Below are positions 9,603 to 19,318 of a DNA stretch of 64,000 nucleotides, one piece after another (the first letter of the stretch is position 1; each line of letters opens with the position of its first letter). The position numbers and the translations under genes were made by a program. This DNA comes from Lachancea dasiensis (taxonomy: Eukaryota > Ascomycota > Saccharomycetes > Saccharomycetales > Saccharomycetaceae). A model generated the notes under the pieces. It saw only the letters and a program-made list of their open reading frames with translations, was not told where the DNA came from and ran no database searches. The stretch covers positions 559,802-623,801 of the forward strand of contig LT598455.1 of NCBI GenBank assembly GCA_900074725.1, in the 5' to 3' direction.

Positions 9603-10757
9603 ATGCCTGCTACTGAAAGATTAAATCAAACTTCCGATATCCTCTCGGAATCGCTCAAGAAAGTTGAAGTGCCATTCAAGGTGACGGTGATCGGCTCCGG
9701 TAACTGGGGTACCACCATCTCCAAGGTGGTGGCAGAAAACGCCGCTCTAAGACCTCAATTGTTCGTCAAGCGTGTGGACATGTGGGTTTTCGAGGAAACC
9801 GTGGAGGGCCAAAAACTTACCGAGATCATCAACACCAAGCATCAGAACGTCAAGTATCTACCCAACATCGACCTTCCTGAAAACTTGGTGGCCAACCCAG
9901 ACCTACTGGACTCGGTCAAGGACGCTGACATCATCATTTTCAACATTCCTCACCAGTTCTTGCCACGCATTGTGTCGCAGCTCGACGGTAAGGTCAAGAA
10001 GACTGCACGTGCCATCTCTTGTTTGAAGGGATTCGACGTTTCCAAGGAAGGTGTCAAGTTGTTGTCCACTTACATTGAGGAGAAACTCGGCATCGTGTGC
10101 GGTGCTTTGTCCGGTGCCAACCTGGCTCCAGAAGTGGCTAAGGAAAACTGGTCCGAAACCACTGTTGCGTACGAGCTCCCAGAAGATTTCAAGGGCGAAG
10201 GCAAGGACGTCGACCACGGCGTGCTTAAGGCCTTGTTCCACAGACCATACTTCCACGTCAACGTCATCAACGATGTTGCCGGTATTTCTGTCGCTGGTGC
10301 CTTGAAGAATGTGGTCGCTTTGGGCTGCGGTTTCGTCGAGGGTCTAGGCTGGGGTAACAACGCTTCCGCTGCCATCCAAAGAGTTGGTCTCAGCGAAATC
10401 ATTAAGTTCGGTCAATTGTTCTTCCCTCACTCTCGTGTGCAAACCTACTACCAGGAGTCCGCCGGTGTAGCTGACTTGATTACCACCTGCTCTGGTGGTA
10501 GAAACGTCAGGGTCGCTACTGCCATGGCCAAGACTGGTAAGTCTGCCGAGGAATGTGAGAAGGAGCTATTGAACGGCCAATCCGCTCAAGGTATCCACAC
10601 CGCTAAGGAAGTGCACGAGTGGTTGTTCGCTAGTGGTAAGACTGAAGAGTTCCCTCTGTTCGAAGCCGTCTACCAGATCGTTTACGAGAATGCCTCTATG
10701 GATTCTTTGCCGGACATGATCGAAGACTTGCAAGGTATCAACACCCCTGCTGCTTAA
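9603..10757 (+). CDS. GPD1: NAD-dependent glycerol-3-phosphate dehydrogenase (Gpd1/Gpd2 ancestor)
   Basis: The 384-residue product reduces dihydroxyacetone phosphate to glycerol 3-phosphate with NADH, the committed step of glycerol synthesis for osmotolerance and redox balance. The Rossmann motif VIGSGNWGTT is at about residues 29-38, and the catalytic-core block GALKNVVALGCGFVEGLGWG is intact. Codon use looks strongly biased, as expected for an abundant enzyme. It is the pre-duplication counterpart of GPD1 (YDL022W) and GPD2 (YOL059W). Two N-terminal features of Gpd1 are missing: the PTS2 position holds RLNQTSDIL, lacking the required His/Gln, and there is no Ser cluster like RKRSSSSVS that is phosphorylated in Gpd1. 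There is also no obvious mitochondrial presequence as in Gpd2, so I infer a cytosolic enzyme. Confidence 0.97.
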   Translation: MPATERLNQTSDILSESLKKVEVPFKVTVIGSGNWGTTISKVVAENAALRPQLFVKRVDMWVFEETVEGQKLTEIINTKHQNVKYLPNIDLPENLVANPDLLDSVKDADIIIFNIPHQFLPRIVSQLDGKVKKTARAISCLKGFDVSKEGVKLLSTYIEEKLGIVCGALSGANLAPEVAKENWSETTVAYELPEDFKGEGKDVDHGVLKALFHRPYFHVNVINDVAGISVAGALKNVVALGCGFVEGLGWGNNASAAIQRVGLSEIIKFGQLFFPHSRVQTYYQESAGVADLITTCSGGRNVRVATAMAKTGKSAEECEKELLNGQSAQGIHTAKEVHEWLFASGKTEEFPLFEAVYQIVYENASMDSLPDMIEDLQGINTPAA

Positions 10758-12558
10758 ACACCACCCTTCATGCCATGATCTTCGTCATTTCCATTATTTC
10801 TCCACTTTGCATTTTACCTACATTTCGGCTTCAAAGGATCGAAGGTATCCTAGCTGCCAACATCTACACAGCGCACATGTGCGGGTCAGGAAACCTGCCA
10901 AATATATCGAATATTTTGTAAAGTATTTATCATTTAAATTTGTGTGCTATTAAGTTCTTAAGTGTCTTGCCTTGTTAATGGTTTTATTGGTCGCCTCCCA
11001 TTCCACCTTAAGTCACGGCTTTTGGGAGCCAGCTAAGATTCGGTGCCAGAATTTTGCGGATCAGAGGGCCCCGCTTAGGTTGGATTACGACTCAATTTCC
11101 ATGATAGTCATTGGAGGCTCACTTGACTATCACCCAGGCCCTCTAAACAATCAATGGTAATACTTAGTGCACGGGGAGGATTTAGCGTACTACGCGAAGG
11201 TCTTGTACATTCTCTCAGAGTTGGCGTCAGTAAAATAGAGAAGGAGTCGCTAATATATAATACATCCAAACGGACGCCATGCCTCCCAGTGTGCAGTTTC
11301 TTCAAACTCAATGAGCACGTGACGAGAGTCATTATGATACAAAGTGACAAACCAAACATCGCGAACCAACCGCCCCAGCGCCCCACTAGATGCGCCCAGG
11401 CTACCTGTTGAAAGCTATTCCAATGAGCCACCAATACTCTTCCACCATGAGGCTGTTGAGCGACCGTCTCGCAGGTTCGGCGTTCGCCTGTATTTCCGCT
11501 CAGCGGGCCTCAATAGGACTTGACCACTAATCATGGCGCAACACTAGCACAAAACAGTTTTCCATGCCTAACCGGCAATAACCTGGCACAGCTCACTTCT
11601 TCTTCCACCGTGACATACGCGAGGAACCTCCAACGTATCTCGCATTCCAAACGCTACAACCTCAGTCGCACCAAGTCGGCAATAGGCTACTCATATTTTT
11701 AGCCATTCATCAGGCTCGGATATGGCACTCCGCGCGCTATTTAGACTTGACAGGTGATCGATTTTGTATGTGCATCTCTAATTTTTCCACTATGATGCGA
11801 TGCCCATTAATTTTCCTTATCTTCGCTATCATTTAAACTAAACAAAGCCATGGCCATCAATCGCACTTAAAACAGCGCCGCAGCTAGTAAGCTCATTGAA
11901 CACACTTCGATTGAAGACGCTTTTACTCCTCCTGGGTGCTTTTCTTATCGTCCATGGAATGTTTATCTTGCTGTAAACATGACACTGTGCCTGCCTTTCT
12001 ATGGCGTCCGCGCCGGACAGTGCTCGAGCCTTTTGCCAACCTAGATCTTGAATAGCGGGAAGAGCGTCCCCTCTTTGCACGGCCCATCACTGCGTTGTTT
12101 GTTTTGATGAAGCTACTCGTAGAGCTCTATAATCACTACCATCAAACATTGCCAGAGAAAAACTATGGGAATGCCTCTGTGGGTTTATCACCTTGACTCG
12201 TCTGACCATTTGCAGGCATGGTTATTTTTACTGTAGCTTCTCGATGATTGCCTTGTGCTTGTGTATAAAAGACGGGTTTATTAGACTGTATAGAAAATGC
12301 TTGCAACCACTTATCGACACTACTAAGCTAGATAACGGCAACTCAAATCTCTGACCGAGACCCTAGCTAGTTCTTCCGCAATAGGACATCTGTGACTTTT
12401 GAATCCCTCATTGTTTCCTCCTGACGTTGTTCGCAACTTCGCTTCAACGTTAAACTCCTTTACAACTGCATTACAAAACCAAACATAGCAAACTGACAGA
12501 TATAGACCTAGCAGTAACAGCTATCGATAACTAAAACCACGAAGACTGACTTTCAAGT
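10758..12558. other. GPD-GDH2 intergenic region
   Basis: About 1.8 kb between two genes on the plus strand. Frames of up to 108 codons occur on both strands (for example 11108-11434) but they overlap each other and contain no motif. An E-box CACGTG lies near 11316. The right end is the GDH2 promoter. Confidence 0.5.
12264..12271 (+). promoter_or_regulatory. Probable TATA box of GDH2
   Basis: TATAAAAG lies 295 bases upstream of the GDH2 ATG. That is rather far, but no closer consensus TATA is seen and the intervening sequence is A/C-rich like a yeast 5' leader. Confidence 0.4.
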
Positions 12559-15500
12559 ATGCTTTCTGCCAAGAACTCACAGGTACCAGATATTTCTACC
12601 CTTTCTATCTCCTCGATGTCAGATTACCACAACTTCGAGTTTCCTGGTAAGGATGCTCAGCGTGAAGCTGTGCTAGATCTGGTCGACCAACAGGGGTTTA
12701 TTCCGGACGACGTGGTGGAACACGAAGTGGAATGGTTCTACGACGCGTTAGGGATTGACGATCTGTTCTTCTCCAAGGAGTCCCCTGAAATGATCGCCAA
12801 CATCATCCACTCGCTGTACGCGGCCAAAGTCGAGTCATTTGCAAAGGTCAAAATCGCAGGGACCTCTGATGGTGTGGAGGCCAAGATCGGTGGCTTTTCG
12901 GTGAAAACACAGGTCGTCACCGAGTCTCACTCGGTTTTCATTGAGACCGGCAGTGAACTCGACGAGGAGATCGATTCGCTGCTTCTCGACACCCACAACC
13001 ATCGTTACCGACTTGTTTCATATACGGCGGAAAATGCCTTGAAACTCACTTTTGTATACCGCACCGTGTTCGCCCAGGAGCCTTCGACATGTCCCAAATT
13101 AACCTCCGAGCAGCTCTCCAAGGGCGACATCGACATTGTGAGTGATGTGACCATGTCGCAAGTGACTTCTAAGGAGAATAAGAGGCTTTACGGACTGATT
13201 ATGGAGCAGATGCATCAACGGGAGGGCCCTATCATCAAGACCTTGAATTCGGTGGCCGATCAAGATGAAGTACGTATTGTGATAGGTTTCAAACGCGGTA
13301 CCACTAAAAGCTACTATACCGCATTATCTTCGCTACTGCATTACTATGATCTGAAACCATCCAAGATTTACCTCGAGTCCTTTGCTAACGACACAATGAT
13401 ATACTCTCTCTACTTGAAACAGTCACAGCAGTCTGAGAAAGTTTTGAGCAACTTACCAATGTCCATCAATCAGTTTGAAAGAGAGGCGTCCTTGTTGTAT
13501 GCAATTCCCACCAACTTTTTCCAAGATTTATACCAGCAGAGGAAGTTCTCACCCCAAGAATCCATCTACGCTCATATTGGCGCCATATTCATCAACAACT
13601 TCATCAACAGACTAGGTGAGGAATATCAGGATTTGGTAGGCCAGGTCAATGTCTCGTCGACATCCAACAATAACTCCATGCTAGAAGTCTTGGCTGGCTT
13701 AAAGAAGAAGCTAAGAAATGAGACTTATACACAGCAAATGATCATAGAGGTTCTGCACAAATATAAGGATATTGTCTCTAAGCTCTACAAAAATTTTGCT
13801 CAGGTCCACTATGTGTCATCGCAATCCACCAAGTTTGGAAAGACGTTATCTTACCAAAGGCTGTCCATGCTTGAACCGTTTGCCAACGATAAAGAGTTTG
13901 AGCAGTATGTTAACAAGTTCATTCCCAACGACTCCCCCGACCTGCTGATCTTGCAAACTCTGGCGACGTTCAACAAAGCCGTCCTTAAAACCAATTTCTT
14001 CATGACTAGAAAGGTCGCTATTTCCTTTAGACTTGATCCACAATTAATAATGCCCAAGGTAGAATTTCCCGAAACCCCTTACGGGATCTTTTTCGTGGTT
14101 GGTAACACTTTCAAAGCGTTCCACATCCGTTTCCGTGACATTGCCAGAGGCGGTATTCGAATCGTTTGTTCGAAGACTCAAGATATTTACGAAGTCAACT
14201 CAAAGATGGCAATCGATGAAAACTATCAATTGGCATCTACTCAGCAACGTAAAAACAAAGATATTCCAGAAGGTGGTTCCAAAGGTGTCATCTTATTAAA
14301 TCCTACTTTGACCTCCCAAAAGCAAACGTTTGTTGCATTTTCTCAGTACGTGGACTCCATTATCGATATTCTCATCCATGATCCTTTGAAAGAAAAATAT
14401 GTGGACCTTTTATCACAACCTGAGATACTTTTCTTTGGACCCGATGAGGGGACCGCCGGGTTTGTAGACTGGGCCACTGCTCATGCAAAAAGTAGAGGAT
14501 GCCCTTGGTGGAAGTCATTTTTGACTGGGAAATCCCCATCAATGGGCGGCATCCCACACGATGTTTACGGAATGACTTCGCTTAGCGTGCGGGCTTACGT
14601 CAGTGCTATTTATGAAACTCTGGGGCTGCAGAGCACGACAATCAACAAATTTCAAACTGGCGGTCCAGATGGTGACTTAGGTTCCAATGAGATTCTGCTC
14701 TCAACTCCGAACGAAAATTACGTCGCACTTGTTGATGGCTCAGGTGTTATTTGTGATCCTGTTGGGCTTGATACAGAAACTCTCAGAGAGCTGGCGTTGG
14801 GTAGGAAAACAATCTCTTCTTATGACAAAGCGAAACTGAGCGCGCAAGGTTTCTTTGTGTCTGTAGATGACATCGATATCGAACTGCCTAATGGTGTAGT
14901 GGTAGCCAACGGTACAACATTCAGAAACAGGTTTCATTTGGAACTTTTTAAGTTTGTCGAGAAAGTCGACCTTTTCGTGCCTTGCGGTGGCAGACCAAAT
15001 TCCATTGATCTCAATGTCCTAAAATATTTTGTTGATGAGAAGACCAACAAATGCAAGATTCCTTATATTGTTGAGGGTGCAAACCTCTTCATTACGCAAC
15101 CTGCAAAAATCGCTTTAGAGAATTTGGGATGTATCTTATTCAAAGATGCCTCTACGAATAAAGGTGGGGTCACATCTTCATCAATGGAAGTTCTTGCTTC
15201 TTTGGCCTTGAACGATAACGATTTTATCCACAAATTTATTGGAAGTGATCACAGTAGGACGACTGCGTTATATGATGACTACGTTAAGGTCATTCAAAGT
15301 CGCGTCGAGAAAAATGCCCGTGCTGAATTTAATCAGTTATGGAAGTTGAGACAAACGGCTGGAATTTCTATCTCAGAACTATCGAATACCTTGTCTCAAA
15401 CCATCAACAAGCTAAACGATGAGCTCATAGTTTCCAATGAATTATGGGTCAACGATCTCGAGCTTCGTAACTATCTACTCTTGAGGAAGATCATTCCCGA

Positions 15501-15684
15501 CCTCTTGATCGATGTCGCTGGGCCGGAGAAGGTTTTGAGCAATATTCCGGAGTCCTATTTGAAGGCCTTGCTGTCAAGCTACCTTTCAAGTTCGTATGTT
15601 TATGGCAATGGGATTGACGTAAACATCGGGAAGTTCTTGGAGTACATTGGAGAGCTGAAGAGAGAAGCCAAGGAATATAAGTAG
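12559..15684 (+). CDS. GDH2: NAD-dependent glutamate dehydrogenase
   Basis: The 1041-residue product oxidises glutamate to 2-oxoglutarate and ammonia, using NAD, for use of amino acids as nitrogen source. It aligns along its whole length with S. cerevisiae Gdh2 (1092 aa), starting with the shared block LSISSMSDYHNFEFPGKD. Conserved catalytic-domain signatures include FRDIARGGIRIVCS, NKDIPEGGSKGVILLNP, the nucleotide-binding region FQTGGPDGDLGSNEI and IPYIVEGANLFITQPAK. The shortfall of about 50 residues falls in the poorly conserved N-terminal third, near residues 120-170. It is followed at 179 bases by RRI1 on the same strand, as expected from YDL215C-YDL216C. Confidence 0.97.
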   Translation: MLSAKNSQVPDISTLSISSMSDYHNFEFPGKDAQREAVLDLVDQQGFIPDDVVEHEVEWFYDALGIDDLFFSKESPEMIANIIHSLYAAKVESFAKVKIAGTSDGVEAKIGGFSVKTQVVTESHSVFIETGSELDEEIDSLLLDTHNHRYRLVSYTAENALKLTFVYRTVFAQEPSTCPKLTSEQLSKGDIDIVSDVTMSQVTSKENKRLYGLIMEQMHQREGPIIKTLNSVADQDEVRIVIGFKRGTTKSYYTALSSLLHYYDLKPSKIYLESFANDTMIYSLYLKQSQQSEKVLSNLPMSINQFEREASLLYAIPTNFFQDLYQQRKFSPQESIYAHIGAIFINNFINRLGEEYQDLVGQVNVSSTSNNNSMLEVLAGLKKKLRNETYTQQMIIEVLHKYKDIVSKLYKNFAQVHYVSSQSTKFGKTLSYQRLSMLEPFANDKEFEQYVNKFIPNDSPDLLILQTLATFNKAVLKTNFFMTRKVAISFRLDPQLIMPKVEFPETPYGIFFVVGNTFKAFHIRFRDIARGGIRIVCSKTQDIYEVNSKMAIDENYQLASTQQRKNKDIPEGGSKGVILLNPTLTSQKQTFVAFSQYVDSIIDILIHDPLKEKYVDLLSQPEILFFGPDEGTAGFVDWATAHAKSRGCPWWKSFLTGKSPSMGGIPHDVYGMTSLSVRAYVSAIYETLGLQSTTINKFQTGGPDGDLGSNEILLSTPNENYVALVDGSGVICDPVGLDTETLRELALGRKTISSYDKAKLSAQGFFVSVDDIDIELPNGVVVANGTTFRNRFHLELFKFVEKVDLFVPCGGRPNSIDLNVLKYFVDEKTNKCKIPYIVEGANLFITQPAKIALENLGCILFKDASTNKGGVTSSSMEVLASLALNDNDFIHKFIGSDHSRTTALYDDYVKVIQSRVEKNARAEFNQLWKLRQTAGISISELSNTLSQTINKLNDELIVSNELWVNDLELRNYLLLRKIIPDLLIDVAGPEKVLSNIPESYLKALLSSYLSSSYVYGNGIDVNIGKFLEYIGELKREAKEYK

Positions 15685-15863
15685 CTTATAAATAGGAATA
15701 CATACACAAACTGGAGTGCGACATGAAATTTTTGATACACATAGTTTGATTATCGAATTATCTATTAGCTAGTTTTAAGGTACGAACTGATCTATTCGTC
15801 ACACTGAAGTAAGCTTGAAAGGGTGAGCAGCTTGCCTTTCAGGAGTCCGGCTGCGCTTTGAGT

Positions 15864-17108
15864 ATGCGTTACAAGGATCAGACGTCTAGAGCTTTAAGGG
15901 CTCAAGTGGACCAATGTATCTCTTCCATTAAAGACGATGAGAGCATAGGCGACTCACCGGCTGTTCTGCACGGTGGCGAAAACCAGGTCGGGCAGCGTCT
16001 GCTTAGTATAACTCAACTTTGCAGGAATCCTAACTCCAAGACTTTCAATAGCGAGCTTTGGAAAACCGATCCACGGTATCTTAAAAATGTGTTTCTGTCA
16101 AATCAAGCAAGTTACAAGATCTTGCAACATGCCGTTAGGGGCGGAGATGTCGAAATAATGGGTATGCTCATTGGAAGGGTACATACCACGTCTATTATGG
16201 TGCTAGATTGCTATGCTTTACCTGTAGAAGGAACAGAAACTCGAGTTAATGCCCAGTCAGAATCGTATGAGTATATGGTGCAGTACATGAATGAAATATA
16301 TGGTACAAATCAAGCTAACTTACACATTGTGGGATGGTATCATTCACATCCTGGTTACGGGTGTTGGCTTAGCGGGATAGACGTCCAGACGCAAGAATTA
16401 AACCAAACATTTCAAGATCCATATGTGGCTCTCGTGGTGGACCCTACGAAGAGTTTGAGAGAAAAGCGACTTTCTATAGGTGCCTTTAGAACAATTCCAG
16501 ATGAAGCTTTATCAGAACCTCCTCAAGAAGCTGGCAATGGTGATGCCAAAAACTATGGGCTTCACCATTTGAAGTATTATGAGCTGGAGGTAGACATTTG
16601 TGCAAGCAGATTCGACAAAGCTCTGACTATTTCACAGCTCAACTTGGAAGTGCCTGTACTAGATGAGTCTCAGGATAGTATCTTGGTGGAACAATTACTA
16701 GAATGTATCAAGAATTGGCATAACTACTCTAAATTATCGGCTTCGAGCCAATTTATTCTCGAAGCACCTTTGCAATCCACCATTCATCGTAATGAGAACG
16801 ACATTGATATGGAAGACAGTTCGTATTTTCGTTCTGTTCCCACGTCCGTTAATAGCTCTCTAACAAGTATGGCCGAGGATAATGCGAGAAGCGACGTCGA
16901 TATGGGAAGCAATACCCTAAGCAGACAAGAGAGCACTGAGAGCAGCTTACCACGGAATTCTTCAAACCAATTAATCTCTATTCCCAATGCATCCCAACAG
17001 AAAGCAAATCTCATGTTGGAATATCAGTTACACAGAAAAAAAATGACCGCTTCAAAGCTTCGACAGTACCAACGCCTTCGATTTTCCAGAGATGCTTTCA
17101 CGCTATAG
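15864..17108 (+). CDS. RRI1: COP9 signalosome subunit 5 (JAMM deneddylase)
   Basis: The 414-residue product is the Csn5/Rri1 isopeptidase that removes Nedd8/Rub1 from cullins. The zinc JAMM motif is complete: E97 in VEIMGMLIGRV, then H160-S-H162, S170 and D173 in HSHPGYGCWLSGID. The N-terminal block also carries the family signature NPNSKTFNSELWKTDPRYLKNV-like helix before the MPN core. The C-terminal third is Ser-rich and diverged. The frame is open slightly upstream, but the first ATG is at 15864. The stop at 17106-17108 overlaps the stop of convergent SWT21 by six bases in all. Identity is secure. Confidence 0.95.
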   Translation: MRYKDQTSRALRAQVDQCISSIKDDESIGDSPAVLHGGENQVGQRLLSITQLCRNPNSKTFNSELWKTDPRYLKNVFLSNQASYKILQHAVRGGDVEIMGMLIGRVHTTSIMVLDCYALPVEGTETRVNAQSESYEYMVQYMNEIYGTNQANLHIVGWYHSHPGYGCWLSGIDVQTQELNQTFQDPYVALVVDPTKSLREKRLSIGAFRTIPDEALSEPPQEAGNGDAKNYGLHHLKYYELEVDICASRFDKALTISQLNLEVPVLDESQDSILVEQLLECIKNWHNYSKLSASSQFILEAPLQSTIHRNENDIDMEDSSYFRSVPTSVNSSLTSMAEDNARSDVDMGSNTLSRQESTESSLPRNSSNQLISIPNASQQKANLMLEYQLHRKKMTASKLRQYQRLRFSRDAFTL

Positions 17109-18374
17109 TTCAACTAGAGATATTCCGGATAGTACCTCACACTCTGAGTCGAATTTGTCGGGCGAAAAAGAGGTTGCTATGAGTTGAGGATTAGCAGGGT
17201 TCGACTTTACTATGTTTACTCGGCTTCTCCGTTGATCAACTTCGAGTATTACTGGGATGCGTTCTGATTGAGGCTGCTGTTCCTCTCTCGATACCAGCCC
17301 TCCAAACTCGACCATATCGCTAGGCCACTGCAATATGTATCCATCTATCGTGCCAATCAATAAACCATTGAGAATGTCCAGCGTCGCCTTGAACTTTTGA
17401 GAACCGATCTTGAAGGGGAGAGCCAATTCGTTTATTTTCGAAAATCCTCTTCGAGCGTCTAAGATATCAATAAATTTACTGTTTCTCTTTATCACATACA
17501 TGAAATGTTTGTTAACACTGAAGAGAAGTTGGACGATTCCACCTGATCCACTTTTTATACCGAGATCTTCCCCGCTTGCCAACAGTGCCAGTTTTTGACA
17601 TCGAAGATCAACACCCAAAACATCGTTGTTATATGTCGCTGCGAAGCGCATCGGCTTATGCTCTAAGTCGATTATTTCGTCAAAGCAAGACACAATGCTA
17701 CGGTGTGCGGGTCTACGCCTCATTTTTAGATTGTCCCTAGTGCTGCTCCAGACGGGGTGTTTACGATTGAGGTCGTAGGCGAATATTTTATTTCTTGACG
17801 AGCCTGCAAGAAAAGCCGATTCTTGGTGAAAGCTTAACGAATACATTGTCTCAAATCGCTCATTTTCCACATTAGCTACCGAATAGCTATAGAGAGGCGC
17901 GTGTTCCGAAGCATGTGGGGACAGAGAGAACAATTGCAGAGGTAATTCCTTGGAAGATGACAACATCACGTTGACGCCCTTGTCACCGTCAAAGATTGAG
18001 TATAGTGGATGTACACAACTCTCAACTATCGACTGCGGCCTAAAGAACCGCTTGAATGGTATCAAAGGCGAGCCAGAAATTTCAGGCACCAAATACTGAC
18101 GTACGCCATAATCGTTGAAGACTGCGACCAAAGACGTGCCGTCTCGGGACCAGCAAAGATTCAGACAAATTGTAGGCTCTGCACAATTGATTCCATTCGT
18201 AACTGTCCCACATTGAAGGCCTTCTTCAAACCTGGACGGTTCTAACTCAGGAAATTGATAGTCCAGCTGTGACGTCTCGTGAATCCACCATCTTTGCTCC
18301 TTCTTCCATGTTTCAAAAACATTTCTGCCATAAAAGGTATCGCGAGTATCGCATACCATATTCAATCTGCTCAT
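17103..18374 (-). CDS. SWT21: Swt21-like WD-repeat protein (spliceosome-associated)
   Basis: The 423-residue product is a degenerate WD40 beta-propeller. Repeats can be sensed in blocks such as CLNLCWSRDGTSLVAVFNDYG and SLSFHQESAFLAGSSRNKIF. S. cerevisiae Swt21 (YNL187W, 357 aa) is a nuclear protein associated with spliceosomal components and interacting genetically with SWI/SNF functions. The call rests on N-terminal similarity and on place: in YNL order it precedes KAR1 and SRP1, which also follow here. It ends by overlapping RRI1 and starts 233 bases from the divergent TIM22. Confidence 0.85.
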   Translation of the reverse strand: MSRLNMVCDTRDTFYGRNVFETWKKEQRWWIHETSQLDYQFPELEPSRFEEGLQCGTVTNGINCAEPTICLNLCWSRDGTSLVAVFNDYGVRQYLVPEISGSPLIPFKRFFRPQSIVESCVHPLYSIFDGDKGVNVMLSSSKELPLQLFSLSPHASEHAPLYSYSVANVENERFETMYSLSFHQESAFLAGSSRNKIFAYDLNRKHPVWSSTRDNLKMRRRPAHRSIVSCFDEIIDLEHKPMRFAATYNNDVLGVDLRCQKLALLASGEDLGIKSGSGGIVQLLFSVNKHFMYVIKRNSKFIDILDARRGFSKINELALPFKIGSQKFKATLDILNGLLIGTIDGYILQWPSDMVEFGGLVSREEQQPQSERIPVILEVDQRRSRVNIVKSNPANPQLIATSFSPDKFDSECEVLSGISLVEL

Positions 18375-18607
18375 AACTCCATCTCAATGGTTATCTGTGT
18401 GACTTGCCAGCTTTTTTATCCGTAGAGATGAGCTTCGAGAACTAAAGTAGGCCTGAATTTTTTGAACAATTTTGAGATCCTTTGTACGAGGAAGTACCAG
18501 GAAGCATAAAACCAAAGACTTCTGAAAGACACTAATATTCCACTGATAGAGCAAGCTCCTATCTTAGTTGAAACCAGTGTTTGAAATAATCTTAGTGTTT
18601 GGATAAA

Positions 18608-19198
18608 ATGGTCTACCATGGTTTCGGTTTGGAGCAGATATCTCCACCCAACAATAAGCCAATGGCGGAGATGGGCCCAGAGGAACAGGGCGAGAAAGGC
18701 GCTCAAATGATGGTGGACTTCATGACCTCCTGTCCAGGTAAATCTGCAATCAGCGGTGTGACAGGTTTTGCCTTGGGTGGTGTCTTTGGTCTTTTCATGG
18801 CGTCAATGGCGTACGACACTCCCTTGCATACACCCACTGTACCCGGGGCGTCGCCACTACCAAGTAGTGTGCAGCATATCTCAGACCTACCTTTCAAGCA
18901 GCAAGTGAAGCTGCAGTTTGCTGATATGGGGAGACGAGCGTACTCAAGCGCGAAAAACTTTGGATACATTGGTATGATTTACTCTGGAGTGGAGTGTGCT
19001 GTGGAATCGCTGCGCGCGAAGAACGATATCTACAACGGCGTGGCCGCCGGGTGTCTCACTGGTGGCGGTCTTGCTTATAAAAGTGGTCCTTCCGCAGCGT
19101 TGGTTGGCTGTGCGGGTTTCGCGGCCTTTTCAACTGCGATAGACTTGTACATGCGTCAGGAAAACGGAACCCCACCCAAGAACGATTTCGACGAGTAA
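18608..19198 (+). CDS. TIM22: Mitochondrial inner-membrane translocase subunit Tim22
   Basis: The 196-residue product is the channel-forming core of the TIM22 carrier translocase, which inserts carrier proteins into the inner membrane. It matches yeast Tim22 (207 aa) almost end to end: MVYHGFGLEQI, FMTSCPGKSAISGVTGFALGG as first membrane segment, YSSAKNFGYIGMIYSGVEC as second, and two more Gly-rich helices ending near residue 185. The conserved cysteines in MTSCPGK and GVEC that form the family disulfide are present. The frame extends three codons upstream from a TTG, but ATG 18608 fits the family start. YDL217C is its counterpart. Confidence 0.97.
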   Translation: MVYHGFGLEQISPPNNKPMAEMGPEEQGEKGAQMMVDFMTSCPGKSAISGVTGFALGGVFGLFMASMAYDTPLHTPTVPGASPLPSSVQHISDLPFKQQVKLQFADMGRRAYSSAKNFGYIGMIYSGVECAVESLRAKNDIYNGVAAGCLTGGGLAYKSGPSAALVGCAGFAAFSTAIDLYMRQENGTPPKNDFDE

Positions 19199-19318
19199 TT
19201 CCATTCGTCTGCCATGGAGTCAATGCTCGGGAAAGCACGAAGTCAATCGCGCATCACATCTTGTAAATGCCATACACGGCACCCTGTATAATACATCATT
19301 CATTCTAACCTGTATATT

